The position numbers and the translations under genes were made by a program. From CAWBRT01 sp963832785 (GTDB lineage: Bacteria > Acidobacteriota > Terriglobia > Terriglobales > Acidobacteriaceae), in assembly GCA_963832785.1 (NCBI GenBank), contig CAWHVF010000005.1, positions 2,232,001-2,296,000 on the forward strand: a DNA stretch of 64,000 nucleotides, given 5' to 3'. How positions within the stretch are numbered: the first letter of the stretch is position 1; the number at the start of each line of letters is the position of its first letter. The notes under the pieces were generated by a model. The model worked only from the letters and a program-made list of their open reading frames with translations. It had not been told where the DNA came from and did not search any database. Below, piece after piece: positions 12,724 through 21,977 of this stretch.

Positions 12724-13581
12724 ATGTCGCAGAACGCACCTGTGTGGTTGATTACCGGATGTTCCACCGGCTTTGGCCGGGAGCTGTCGAAGGTTGTGCT
12801 GGGGCGGGGCTGGCGCGCGGCGGTGACGGCGCGCGACCCGCAGTCGTTGACCGGCCTGGTGGCCGAAAACGAAGCCCGGGCGCTGGCGCTCAAGCTTGAT
12901 GTGACCAAACCGGACGAGGTTTCCGAAGCGGTGAAGAAGACGGAGGCCAAATTCGGCAGCATCGACGCCCTGGTTAACAATGCCGGCTACGGCTATCTGT
13001 CCGGGGCTGAGGAGGGCGAAGACGAGGAAGTTCGGGCCATGTTCGAAGCCAATTTCTTCGGCCTGGCGGCCATGACCCGGGCGGTACTGCCCGGCATGAG
13101 AAAACAGCGGCGCGGACACATCGTCAACATCTCCTCGATCGGCGGCTTTGTCGGCTTCCCCGGGGTCAGCTACTACAACGCCACCAAGTTCGCCGTCGAG
13201 GGGTTCTCGGAGGGCCTGGCGCAGGAGGTTGCGCCGCTGGGAATCAAGGTGCTGATTGTCGAGCCGGGGCCGTTCCGCACCGACTGGGCGGGGCGCTCGC
13301 TCAAGCAGACCCGCCATCCAATCGCGGATTACGCCAACACCTCCGCCGCCCGGCGGCAGGCCATCGCCGGCGGAAGCGGCAAGCAGGCTGGCGATCCGGT
13401 GCGCGCCGCCGAGGCCATTATCAAGGCCGTCGAGTCATCGACGCCACCGCTGCGGCTGCTGCTGGGCCGCTACGCTCTTGAAGCCGGCCGCAAAAAACTG
13501 GACGCGGTGCGCCGCGATTTCGACGCCTGGGAAAAAACAACCCTCGCCGCCGACTACCCGGAAGCCCGGGCCGCCAAATGA
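12724..13581 (+). CDS. Short-chain dehydrogenase/reductase
   Basis: A 285-residue classical SDR. The cofactor motif is TGCSTGFGREL (residues about 11-21), NNAGYG follows near residue 82, and the catalytic Ser...YxxxK is in SSIGGFVGFPGVSYYNATK (about 138-156). A GAGGAAG ribosome site precedes the ATG at 12724, which decides against the upstream in-frame start at 12616. The substrate is unknown; family members reduce or oxidise hydroxyl/keto groups with NAD(P). The stop overlaps the ATG of the following ABC ATPase, so the SDR and the exporter are co-transcribed, an unexplained pairing. Confidence 0.88.
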   Translation: MSQNAPVWLITGCSTGFGRELSKVVLGRGWRAAVTARDPQSLTGLVAENEARALALKLDVTKPDEVSEAVKKTEAKFGSIDALVNNAGYGYLSGAEEGEDEEVRAMFEANFFGLAAMTRAVLPGMRKQRRGHIVNISSIGGFVGFPGVSYYNATKFAVEGFSEGLAQEVAPLGIKVLIVEPGPFRTDWAGRSLKQTRHPIADYANTSAARRQAIAGGSGKQAGDPVRAAEAIIKAVESSTPPLRLLLGRYALEAGRKKLDAVRRDFDAWEKTTLAADYPEARAAK

Positions 13582-14387
13582 ACCAATCCCGCTCTCCCGT
13601 CCGGGCCGCCGGCGATCCGGCAGACGCCGCAACCGCGCCCGGTGGCGCAGGCGAGAGCGTGCTTGTGCTGCGCGAAATGCATAAAGTCTACGGCGACAAG
13701 GTCGCCGTAGACGGCGTCTCCTTTGCAGTGAATCGCAACGAGATCGTCGGACTGCTGGGCCCCAACGGGGCGGGCAAGACCACCATCATCAACATGGTCC
13801 TCGGCGTTCTGCAGTCAAGCTCGGGGACCATTCGCATCGAAGGAGTGGATCTGGCGGCCCACCGCTCGCAGGCCCTCATGCGCACCAACTTCACCGCGGT
13901 TTACGCTCCCCTTCCAGGCAACCTGACGGTGTGGCAGAACCTGCGCATCTTCGGCATGATTTACGGAGTCAAGCGGCTGACACAACGCATCGAGGCGGTG
14001 CTCGAGCAGTTCGAATTGCAGCGCTTTCGCGATGTCAAGTGCGGCGTGCTCTCTTCCGGCGAGCAAACCCGGGCCGCCCTGGCCAAGGCCATGTTGAACA
14101 ACCCACGCCTGCTGCTGCTGGACGAGCCTACCGTCTCGCTTGATCCCGCCAGCGCGCGCGAGATGCGTGGCCAGATTCGCGAGTTCGCCGCCCGGGGCAC
14201 CGGAGCCGTGCTGTGGACCTCGCACAACATGCACGAAGTCGAGGAGGTCTGCGACCGCGTGCTGTTTCTCTCGCGCGGCAAGATTCTGCTGGAAGGCAAC
14301 CCTAAGACCCTGCCGGGCGAGCACGGCAAACAGACATTGGAGGACCTGTTCATAACCGTGGCCCGGGAACCGCTTACGCTCGGATAA
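13578..14387 (+). CDS. ABC transporter ATP-binding protein
   Basis: A 269-residue ABC ATPase with Walker A LGPNGAGKTT (about residue 57), signature LSSGEQTRAALAKAM (about residue 157), Walker B LLLLDEPTV and an H-loop TSHNMHEVEE. The type is that of drug/NodI-like exporters that pair with ABC-2 permeases. The signature reads LSSGE in place of LSGGQ, a common variant. It starts inside the SDR stop codon and is followed by the permease gene 42-60 bp later. Confidence 0.9.
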   Translation: MNQSRSPVRAAGDPADAATAPGGAGESVLVLREMHKVYGDKVAVDGVSFAVNRNEIVGLLGPNGAGKTTIINMVLGVLQSSSGTIRIEGVDLAAHRSQALMRTNFTAVYAPLPGNLTVWQNLRIFGMIYGVKRLTQRIEAVLEQFELQRFRDVKCGVLSSGEQTRAALAKAMLNNPRLLLLDEPTVSLDPASAREMRGQIREFAARGTGAVLWTSHNMHEVEEVCDRVLFLSRGKILLEGNPKTLPGEHGKQTLEDLFITVAREPLTLG

Positions 14388-14428
14388 CACGCTCCGCGCT
14401 TCGGCGCGAGAGGCCATCGCTTTCCGGG

Positions 14429-15250
14429 ATGGGAAGCAGACATGCCATGAACTTCAATCGCATCTTCGCCGTGGTGTTGCGCCAGCTCTACCTCATGCGC
14501 GGAAGCGTCTCGCGCGTGCTGCCGCTGTTCGTGTGGGTGGGCCTCGACATGGTTCTGTGGGGCTTCATGACAAGATACCTCAACAGCATCACCGCCGCGC
14601 GCTTCAACTTCGTGCCGTCGCTGCTGGGGGCCGTGCTGCTGTGGGATTTTTTCATCCGCGTCATGCAGGGAGTGACGATGGCCTTCTTCGAGGATGTGTG
14701 GTCGCGCAACTTTCTGAACTTTTTTGCCACCCCGCTGTGTATCTCGGAGTATCTCGCCGGCCTGGTGCTGTCCAGCATCTTCACCAGCCTCGCCGGGCTG
14801 CTGGTGATGCTGGCGCTGGCGACCACGGCATTCGGCCTCTCGTTCGCCATCTACGGCATTCTGCTGGTGCCTTTTCTCCTGGTACTTTTTCTCTTCGGCA
14901 TCGCGCTGGGGGTGTTCGGCAGCGGCCTGGTTCTGCGGCTCGGGCCGGCGGCGGAATGGTTCGTCTGGCCGATTCCGGCCATGCTCTCGCCGTTCGCCGG
15001 GGTCTTTTATCCTCTGGCCACGCTGCCGGCATGGATGCGCGGCGTCTCGCCTCTGCTGCCGCCGGCGTATGTCTTTGAAGGCATGCGCGCCATCATTGCC
15101 GGCAAGGGCATCTCCGGCGCCGCGCTGCTCGGGGGCGCATGCCTCGCCCTCGGCTACATTCTGCTTGCCTGCTGGTTTTTCGTGGGCATGTATCGACACG
15201 CGGTGCGCACCGGCCTGATTGTGCGCTACAGCGCCGAAACCCTGAGCTAG
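14429..15250 (+). CDS. ABC-2 type transporter permease
   Basis: A membrane protein of 267-273 residues with six predicted hydrophobic segments, of the ABC-2 permease family. It is the partner of the ATPase just upstream, so the pair is likely an exporter of a lipid, polysaccharide or small molecule. Two starts are possible, 14429 and 14447 (MNFNRIF). The second gives the more usual cytoplasmic N-terminus before the first segment. It is the last gene of the left GC-rich block before the IS element. Confidence 0.85.
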   Translation: MGSRHAMNFNRIFAVVLRQLYLMRGSVSRVLPLFVWVGLDMVLWGFMTRYLNSITAARFNFVPSLLGAVLLWDFFIRVMQGVTMAFFEDVWSRNFLNFFATPLCISEYLAGLVLSSIFTSLAGLLVMLALATTAFGLSFAIYGILLVPFLLVLFLFGIALGVFGSGLVLRLGPAAEWFVWPIPAMLSPFAGVFYPLATLPAWMRGVSPLLPPAYVFEGMRAIIAGKGISGAALLGGACLALGYILLACWFFVGMYRHAVRTGLIVRYSAETLS

Positions 15251-15700
15251 CAGCGCCCCCGGAATTCGGTTGTCGGAAACGGCAATGCGCACCCGGCCAT
15301 TCCCTACCGTAAAATGCAGCGGCTGCGTGATCCTTTATCCGCACCTGCTGGTTGTTCCGCACGGTCAGAACAGGCGGGAACGACATCTTGGATCGACACT
15401 TGACGAAGCAGGTCAAGAAAGAACCAAGCACTTAAGCAAAATCCGAACTCCTGCTCGGTTATGTGCGGATTTGTAGAACATGACACGAATACCCCACATG
15501 CCAGCCCCTAAGCGAAAAGAGAGCTGGCAGCGGACCGGCCCTCTTCCACTTCCACATCCAATGCTTCCTAAAGCGTGTTTCAAAAATGGTTTGTCTCAGG
15601 GCACGGCTTCCAGCCGTGCCGCTCCTGGCCGCATAAATATTGGGCATTAGCCCCTAAGGTTCCGGCAGTCATTCGCCAAAAGGCATTGTTGAAACAAGCT
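15251..15700. other. Non-coding stretch before the IS element
   Basis: About 450 bp with no convincing gene. It contains one strong hairpin (15600-15620, listed separately). No tRNA cloverleaf was found. Confidence 0.5.
15600..15620. repeat. REP-like GGCACGGCT hairpin
   Basis: A 9-bp perfect stem (GGCACGGCT / AGCCGTGCC) with loop TCC. Hairpins of this exact style (GGCACGGCTT..AGCCGTGCC) are scattered through many acidobacterial genomes as repetitive extragenic palindromes. There is no T-run, so it is unlikely to be an intrinsic terminator. Confidence 0.55.
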
Positions 15701-16995
15701 CTAGCAGGCTGCTGAAAAACCACTCGTAATCCACAGGACGGACATGTTACGAGAAGGTATGCGAGGCACGGATCATCAGCAGAGCCAGATGTTCAGTTAT
15801 TTGTCACCGGAGACGCGAGTGCGGAGGGATCATCCGCTGCGCGCCATCCGCACTATGGTCGACGAAGTCCTCGGCACGCTGTCGCCACAGTTCGACCGCA
15901 TGTATGCCAGCGAGGGCCGCCCGTCGATTGCGCCGGAAAAGCTGCTGCGGGCGCAGTTGTTGCAGATGCTGTACTCGGTTCGTAGTGAGCGTCTGCTGAT
16001 GGAAGAGATCGACTACAGCATGTTGTTCCGCTGGTTTGTGGGACTGAACTTGGATGAAGAGGTGTGGGATGCGACCACCTTCACCAAGAACCGGGACCGA
16101 CTACTGGAGGCGGAGGTTGCCAAACTGTTTCTGGCACAAGTAGTGGCGCAGGCGCGGACGAAAGGCTTGACCTCGGATGAGCACTTCACCGTAGACGGTA
16201 CCTTGCTGGAAGCGTGGGCGGGGATCAAGAGTTATCAGCGGAAGGACGGAAAGAACCCGCCGCCGAGCGATGACGATCCCGGCAATCCGACGGTGAACTT
16301 TCATGGCGAGCAGCGGTCGAACCGGACGCATGAATCGACGACCGATGCGGAGGCGAAGCTGGCGCGCAAGGGCGATGGCAAAGAGGCCAAGTTGAGCTAC
16401 AGTGGCAATCTGCTGGTGGAGAATCGCAACGGGTTGATCGTGAATGCCATGGCGTGGGAGGCCAACGGGACGGCCGAGCGCGATGCGGCGCTGCTCATGC
16501 TGGAGCAGATTCCGGGCCAACAACGATTGACGGTGGGCGGGGACAAGGGCTTTGACACGGCGAACTTCGTGGCCGAGTGCCGACACATGCAGGTAACACC
16601 GCATGTCGCGCGGAATGACAAACGGCGTGGCGGCAGTGCCATCGACCAGCGAACGACGCGACATGAAAGCTATCGCCTCAGTCAAAAGAAGCGGAAGCGG
16701 ATCGAAGAATGCTTCGGATGGCTAAAGACGATAGCCCTGCTGCGCAAAGTTCGGCATCGTGGGCTGTACAAGGTGGACTGGGTGTTCACCTTTGCATGCG
16801 CGGCTTACAATCTGGTGCGCCTGCGGAACCTGTCCGTTCAACCGGCGTAGTTCAAGGCCGAAGTGTGTCTGCTAGCGGGTAAAGAAGTTCACCGGCCAGC
16901 AGACATGAGCGAAAACAAACCCTATCCCAACAAACTCGAAGGCAAACTGGGACAGAGTTCATTGCGGATTAGCAGCTTTTTCAGCAGCCTGCTAG
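15701..16995 (+). mobile_element. Complete IS5-superfamily insertion sequence
   Basis: The element is bounded by 19-bp perfect inverted ends: CTAGCAGGCTGCTGAAAAA at 15701-15719 and its complement at 16977-16995. The outermost CTAG on each side is probably the 4-bp target duplication, giving an element of about 1287 bp (15705-16991). It holds a single transposase gene that looks intact, so the element may be active. It lies between the left core-like block and the molybdopterin operon. Confidence 0.88.
15744..16850 (+). CDS. IS5-superfamily DDE transposase
   Basis: A 368-residue transposase with the N-terminal DUF772-like domain (residues about 10-120, HPLRAIR...EKLLRAQLLQMLYS). The catalytic triad is visible as Asp in FTVDGTLLEAWAG, Asp in VGGDKGFDT and Glu in KRIEECFGWLK. 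The reading frame is intact from end to end. It catalyses cut-and-paste movement of the surrounding element through the inverted ends. An alternative start at 15759 (MRGTDH) is equally plausible. Confidence 0.93.
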   Translation: MLREGMRGTDHQQSQMFSYLSPETRVRRDHPLRAIRTMVDEVLGTLSPQFDRMYASEGRPSIAPEKLLRAQLLQMLYSVRSERLLMEEIDYSMLFRWFVGLNLDEEVWDATTFTKNRDRLLEAEVAKLFLAQVVAQARTKGLTSDEHFTVDGTLLEAWAGIKSYQRKDGKNPPPSDDDPGNPTVNFHGEQRSNRTHESTTDAEAKLARKGDGKEAKLSYSGNLLVENRNGLIVNAMAWEANGTAERDAALLMLEQIPGQQRLTVGGDKGFDTANFVAECRHMQVTPHVARNDKRRGGSAIDQRTTRHESYRLSQKKRKRIEECFGWLKTIALLRKVRHRGLYKVDWVFTFACAAYNLVRLRNLSVQPA

Positions 16996-17075
16996 CTTCG
17001 TGATTAGCCGGCGCCGGCTCCCATCAAGCCGGTGGCAACTGGTGAAAGGCCGGCTCGGGAGTCCAGCTAGTCACA

Positions 17076-18314
17076 TTACGAAATGGCTCTCCCATCCAGG
17101 AATAGCCGCTTGTACCAAGTCTCGCAGTTCACTCCAGGGGTCGCCATTTCACCTCTGAGATTCTGAATTCCGCTACTGGTTCTGATCAAGTGAAGAACTA
17201 TGCCCGGTTCCACCTCGTCGTTCACGAATATGCCGCCAATCATGCGATCACCGTCAAACACCAGTCTTCGATACTTTTCCTTGTGGCGATATACAACATC
17301 TTGCGCTCCCTTCAGCTTCCCGATGGTGTAGGCGCGATTTCCGAAGAATTTGAAGGCATTCACATCGACTGAGCCGGCATACTTCACCGCTTTTCCTGCC
17401 ATATTGAAGCCCGCTATCATGCCCTGCTTCTGCGCACTCGGCTCGATAGGGCTCAGCATGTTGTCCCCCCAAAAATCCTTGGCTTCCGCTATGTCTCCGG
17501 CGGCATAAATATCTCGCACGTTTGTCCGCATTCGCTCATCAACCAAAATCCCATTGCGGCACTTTATTTCCGTTCCTTGCACCAATTCAGTGCGGGGGCT
17601 AACACCTGTGCCCATTAACACAAAGCCGCCGTCGATCTGGCGTCCGTTACCAAGATGGACGCTTAATTGTTCGCCGCTCCTGCTAATTTCCCTTACTGTA
17701 ACTCCGGTGCAGATCTCAATCCCTTTGCTTTCAAAGACTGCCTGAACGATTGAGGCTGCAATCGAATCGAAATTCTGGGGCAGAACCTGCGGCAGCATCT
17801 CTACCACCGTGACTCGTAATCCCTTCTTTCGCAGTACTTCCGCAGCATGCATGGAGACAAGACCCGCACCGATAACGATCACGCTCCGTTTAGTTTCAGA
17901 CAGTTTTGCTATTTTCAGAGCATCTTCTACTATTCTGAGCGAGCACACTTCCGCAAAATCGGCCCCCGGTATCTTTGGAACTAAGGGCCGTGCACCGGTG
18001 GCGATCAGCAATTTGTCGAATTCAACCGGCCCTCCGGCGTCCGTAGTAACTATCCTCTTGCCTGTGTCGACGGCGACAGCTTTTCTTCCGAGGGTCAGGG
18101 TTACTCTAAGGTCCCGGAAGAACTCGCCGTCTCTCAGGCCCAGCTTTTGGGAATCAATAACTCCCTCGATGAGATAGGGAAGGACCATAGGACTGTAGGG
18201 CATGTGCTTTTCTTTGGCGATCAGCGATATGCTGCCTTCGTGGTCCACTTTCCGAATCGCCTCAATAGCACTGACTGCAGCCGGCCCAGCACCAAGAACA
18301 GTGTATTTTGTCAT
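17076..18314 (-). CDS. FAD-dependent NAD(P)H:acceptor oxidoreductase
   Basis: A 412-residue pyridine nucleotide-disulfide oxidoreductase-like flavoprotein. The N-terminal FAD motif is VLGAGPAAVSAIEA (residues about 5-18), the second dinucleotide motif is VIVIGAGLVSMHAAEVL (about 145-161), and the FAD Asp is in IYAAGDIAEA. No redox-active CxxxxC pair is present near the FAD, unlike true disulfide reductases, so it resembles ferredoxin/rubredoxin reductases, NADH oxidases and the NirB N-terminal domain. It is last in the Mo operon and probably links NAD(P)H with the ferredoxin subunit next door. Confidence 0.85.
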   Translation of the reverse strand: MTKYTVLGAGPAAVSAIEAIRKVDHEGSISLIAKEKHMPYSPMVLPYLIEGVIDSQKLGLRDGEFFRDLRVTLTLGRKAVAVDTGKRIVTTDAGGPVEFDKLLIATGARPLVPKIPGADFAEVCSLRIVEDALKIAKLSETKRSVIVIGAGLVSMHAAEVLRKKGLRVTVVEMLPQVLPQNFDSIAASIVQAVFESKGIEICTGVTVREISRSGEQLSVHLGNGRQIDGGFVLMGTGVSPRTELVQGTEIKCRNGILVDERMRTNVRDIYAAGDIAEAKDFWGDNMLSPIEPSAQKQGMIAGFNMAGKAVKYAGSVDVNAFKFFGNRAYTIGKLKGAQDVVYRHKEKYRRLVFDGDRMIGGIFVNDEVEPGIVLHLIRTSSGIQNLRGEMATPGVNCETWYKRLFLDGRAIS

Positions 18315-18344
18315 TTGTCTCTCGCGCGTAGTGATGGCGGCCTC

Positions 18345-18944
18345 CTAACTAAGCGAACTACTCGCCGATTTCCTGTTGCCTAACACCATGAAGCCTTTAC
18401 CCAATGCAATCTTGCCTTTGACGGACTCCATGACGTCATGGGCCCGGCCGAAGGTGATGGCACGCGGCACACAATTACGGCTGCACTCCGGCTGTTCTCC
18501 ATTCTTCACCCTGTCGATGCAGAAATCGCACTTTACGACTTGCCTTTTATCGGCATGGTACTTGGGCCCGCCGTAGGGGCACACCAGGCGACATAGCTCA
18601 CACCCGATGCATTTGTCGCGATCGTGAACGACAAATCCATCTTCGTCCTTATGGTATGCATTGAGCGGACAAACATTCATACATGCGGGATCTTCACAAT
18701 GGGCGCATCGCACGGGAAAGTTGTATAGGATCGATTTCTCGTCGCTCTCCGGCGTAATCTGCACAACCGGCGTTAACCGCGGCAGTTCCGCATGCCCCTC
18801 GACCAACAGGCACGCCACTTCGCACCCATGACAGTCGATGCACCTGTCAATGTCGATAGCCATTACCATGCTGTCTGGATGCAGCTCGTTAAGTTCCGAT
18901 TGATCCCTCTTCCGAAGATGCCGTCCGCAATAAATAATGCTCAT
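18345..18944 (-). CDS. Four-cluster 4Fe-4S ferredoxin electron-transfer subunit
   Basis: A 199-residue protein of the DmsB/HycB/PhsB type. Four cysteine groups are visible: CIDCHGCEVAC, CAHCEDPACMNVCP, CIGCELCRLVCP and CDFCIDRV...CSRNC. The protein would carry four [4Fe-4S] clusters and pass electrons between the molybdopterin subunit and a partner. The start at 18944 overlaps the stop of the Mo subunit (ATGA), with GGAGGCGG in front. No Tat signal is seen, and the partner lacks one too, so the complex is likely on the cytoplasmic side. Confidence 0.92.
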   Translation of the reverse strand: MSIIYCGRHLRKRDQSELNELHPDSMVMAIDIDRCIDCHGCEVACLLVEGHAELPRLTPVVQITPESDEKSILYNFPVRCAHCEDPACMNVCPLNAYHKDEDGFVVHDRDKCIGCELCRLVCPYGGPKYHADKRQVVKCDFCIDRVKNGEQPECSRNCVPRAITFGRAHDVMESVKGKIALGKGFMVLGNRKSASSSLS

Positions 18945-21016
18945 GCGTCCGCCTCCTGTGCGAGCTTTGTCACCTCGACAAGGCAGGTGTAATAACAGGC
19001 GTTATCTCCCATATCGCTCAAGTAGTCCGCTGTAAGCACGTTTACCGTCCCATCCGCCAGATTCCAGCCGAAAGGTATCGCCACTGCCCCTCTCTTGATG
19101 CGGTGTTCGACTCTCGCGTGGATAGTCAGCTTTCCCCTTCCATTTTCTACCAGGACCATATCTCCATCCTGGATCCCTCTAGCGGCCGCATCCGCCGGAT
19201 TGATATCCACAACCGGTCTGGGATTGATCTTTCGCAGAATCGGGTTCTTGTAGTCCATGCTGGACATACTGAAGCGAGAATGCTTGGATATCAAAGAAAG
19301 CGGGTATTTGGCCGCCAGTTCCGGCGTCCTGACGACGCTTTCCTTAGGCTCTTCGAAGTCCGGCAGAGGGTTACACCCGACCTTCATGAGGCGCTCACAA
19401 TAGAGTTCCACCTTGCCCGAAGGCGTCGGGAACTTTCTGTCCGCCCAAACAATCTTGGGAGCATTTATGTGCATCGCTCCCTCTCTAAGTTTCTCCACTG
19501 TTACATGCTCCACAATGGAGTAGCCGGGCTTGTGATTAATTGCCTGCCTCACAAACTCCTTCGCATCATCCCTGAAGTACTCTCCGAACCCCATGCGATT
19601 TGCCAGCTCACGCAGGATCTCGATGTCTGTCTTTGCCCCCTCAAGCGGTGGGACTACCTGTTGCATGATTTGGATGTAGTAGTGCCAGTAGGATACGCCA
19701 ACGTCATCTTGTTCCAGGAATGTACATCCCGGCAAGACAACGTCCATCAAGTTCACTGTGTCTGTCATGAACGGATCAATGACGACGCTGAATTCCAGGT
19801 CCTTGCTCTTCAGGGCCTTGATGACATTGTTTGTGTCTGGATTTTGATTGACCGGGTTTCCCGCCCAGATAAACAGCCCCTTGATTGGCTTCGGCTTCCC
19901 GCTCAGCATGCACTCGGCCATCTTTGGGTACGGGATCGTTGTCTTATTTATATTCTTTTCGTCGAGCTTTAGCGCTAGGTTGTGGGACCTGGGATAGGTG
20001 AACCTGGAAGTAGGAAAGCCCAGGCCTCCGCCCGATATACCCAGGTTCCCACAAATCGCCGCCAGAGAGGCAATCGCCCGGAAAGTCTGGCCGCCGGTCG
20101 TATGCCGCTGCAAACCCATTCCGACCTCAATGCGGGCGGGTTTTGTGGTTGCATATTCGACGGCAAGGCGCACGATATCGTCCCTGAGTATGGTGGTAAT
20201 TTGCTCGACGTACTCGGGCGTGTACTTCTTTACCAGCTCGCTTAACTGCTCGAATCCTACCGTGTAATTGCTAACGAACTCTTCATCGTACAGACGCCTC
20301 TCAATGATTACATGCATTAACCCCAGCGCCAGGGCGCCGTCCGTACCTGGTCTCGGTTGCAAATACCAGTCCGATTTCCCGCCGATTTCGGTTAATCTCG
20401 GGTCTATTGTCACCAGCTTCGCCGAGTTCTTCTCGACCGCTTCGCATATGAAGCTAAGGGCGTGAATGTTGGTCGTGCTATGATTCTTACCCCATACGAG
20501 CAGATACTTCGTGTTAACCATGTCCTCCGGATCATGGCCCAGCGACTCGCCGTAGGTGTACGCTACGGCCGTATGACCGGCATTTGCGCACAGACTTCCC
20601 CTCATGTTCGTGGCGCCGCCCATCAGGTTGAAGAAGCGGAAAGGCACGATTCCGTAATGCAGCGCCAGGTGCCCGCCGGTCCCCCATAGGTAAAGAATGG
20701 AATCGGAGCCATATTTGTCCTTGAGACCGAGCAGCTTTTCTGCAACCAGGTCGAGGGCTTCGGTCCAGGACATCTTTTCCCACTTTCCTTCGCCCCTCTC
20801 GCCGACTCTCCTGAGGGGATACTTCAGCCGGCTTTCATGGTAGACCCATGGAACGAAAGCTTTAGCTTTTGGGCAAAGGATGCCTTGGGTGATTGCAGTG
20901 TTATCTCCATCTACCGATACTATTCTGCCGTTTTCCACTGTAGCCAGGATGCTACACTGGTCGCAACAGTTTCTTGGACATGCAGTACGTATGACCTGCC
21001 TACTTGTCTGTACCAT
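18941..21016 (-). CDS. Molybdopterin oxidoreductase, DMSO-reductase family catalytic subunit
   Basis: A 691-residue protein with an N-terminal [4Fe-4S] motif (CPRNCCDQC, plus a later Cys in GILCPKAK), the Mo-bis-MGD core, and a C-terminal MopB-like dinucleotide-binding domain from about residue 570 (VDINPADAAARGIQDGDMV). The likely Mo ligand is the Cys of RGSLCANAGH near residue 145. No twin-Arg signal peptide is present, which points to the cytoplasm. The substrate is not deducible; the family covers formate, thiosulfate, polysulfide, acetylene and phenolic substrates. The presence of a MFS carboxylate-type importer in the operon hints at an organic substrate. Confidence 0.88.
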   Translation of the reverse strand: MVQTSRQVIRTACPRNCCDQCSILATVENGRIVSVDGDNTAITQGILCPKAKAFVPWVYHESRLKYPLRRVGERGEGKWEKMSWTEALDLVAEKLLGLKDKYGSDSILYLWGTGGHLALHYGIVPFRFFNLMGGATNMRGSLCANAGHTAVAYTYGESLGHDPEDMVNTKYLLVWGKNHSTTNIHALSFICEAVEKNSAKLVTIDPRLTEIGGKSDWYLQPRPGTDGALALGLMHVIIERRLYDEEFVSNYTVGFEQLSELVKKYTPEYVEQITTILRDDIVRLAVEYATTKPARIEVGMGLQRHTTGGQTFRAIASLAAICGNLGISGGGLGFPTSRFTYPRSHNLALKLDEKNINKTTIPYPKMAECMLSGKPKPIKGLFIWAGNPVNQNPDTNNVIKALKSKDLEFSVVIDPFMTDTVNLMDVVLPGCTFLEQDDVGVSYWHYYIQIMQQVVPPLEGAKTDIEILRELANRMGFGEYFRDDAKEFVRQAINHKPGYSIVEHVTVEKLREGAMHINAPKIVWADRKFPTPSGKVELYCERLMKVGCNPLPDFEEPKESVVRTPELAAKYPLSLISKHSRFSMSSMDYKNPILRKINPRPVVDINPADAAARGIQDGDMVLVENGRGKLTIHARVEHRIKRGAVAIPFGWNLADGTVNVLTADYLSDMGDNACYYTCLVEVTKLAQEADA

Positions 21017-21063
21017 TGTTATCGCTTTCCACCAAGAAAGTTCTACCTTTCTGCTCTTGGGTT

Positions 21064-21939
21064 TCAGCCTTGACTATGTCGCCTGATATCGGCCGCCTTC
21101 ACCTGCGTCGCCTGCCCAGTTTTACTTTCCAACAGGACCCGCTCACGCCGAACCCAGTTAGCGCTAAACTCCCTCGGCCCGGTTCTTCTCCTCGAAAGGT
21201 ACATCGTGATCTGAGCAGCGAACATATGCATGTATTTCGAATAAGGGATCATAGCGATGAACCAGAATGCGAGGAGAAAATGAATGACCCACACCCCCCT
21301 GTGTAACGCCATCAGCGGCGCGCCTGTGAATGCACCTTTGAACAGCAATGCGAAAACCCACCCAATGGGAGACCAATCGGCCGCGTCGGGATTAGTCGCA
21401 GCCAGCCGCAATCCCTCGACACAAAAGCCCGACAGTAAAATCATGAACAGAACCACCAGCAAGCCGCAATCCCTCGGCTTGGAAAAACTCTTGTCTGACT
21501 TCGCTGTATATTTCCGCACCAAGTAGAAACCTGTACCCACGAGAAGCAAACCGCCGCCTATATCTAGCACCAGCGAGAAGATAAGCCAGACGCGCCCACT
21601 CAGGAAACCTGTGATCCAGTAGTCAATGCCGCGTCCTATGGTGCCCAACAGAAGAACGAAAAAACTCAGAACTACGCAGGAGAGCATGACTCCCCTGAAA
21701 CCGCTCACCCGAAATACCCTCTTGGCAAACAGCGAGTCGGAGGAGAACAATTTTCCGCAGCTAAGGAGCAAAAGGCCGAGTGGCCCCTTATCCTGAAGCT
21801 CCTCATCTATGTCGGCACCCATTCCCCATAACCTTAACCGACGCCACAGGCCAATGCCAAAGACACATACGGTTATAATCGCGAGTGCGTAGAAGGCCAC
21901 TTGCAATCCATGAGGTATATTCCAGTACTCCTGCACCAT
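21064..21939 (-). CDS. NarI/DsrM-like membrane cytochrome b subunit
   Basis: About 291 residues from the ATG at 21939 (AGGGGCAGG upstream); a GTG at 21960 is the alternative. Five to six hydrophobic segments are present, with His residues in segments near residues 10 and 215-230 (ALHRGVWVIHFLLAFW) that could bind haem b. This is the pattern of nitrate reductase gamma and DsrM/HmeC-like subunits, which exchange electrons with the quinone pool. Next to a CCG-domain FeS protein it forms a DsrMK-like module. It therefore probably connects the Mo enzyme to menaquinone. Confidence 0.78.
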   Translation of the reverse strand: MVQEYWNIPHGLQVAFYALAIITVCVFGIGLWRRLRLWGMGADIDEELQDKGPLGLLLLSCGKLFSSDSLFAKRVFRVSGFRGVMLSCVVLSFFVLLLGTIGRGIDYWITGFLSGRVWLIFSLVLDIGGGLLLVGTGFYLVRKYTAKSDKSFSKPRDCGLLVVLFMILLSGFCVEGLRLAATNPDAADWSPIGWVFALLFKGAFTGAPLMALHRGVWVIHFLLAFWFIAMIPYSKYMHMFAAQITMYLSRRRTGPREFSANWVRRERVLLESKTGQATQVKAADIRRHSQG

Positions 21940-21977
21940 GACCTGCCCCTTTGTGTGCACACTATTGCGTGAATACG

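Noticed and set aside
13961..15292. 443-residue open frame opposite the ABC exporter genes
   Set aside because: Gln/His/Glu-rich reverse-frame translation with no recognisable domain.
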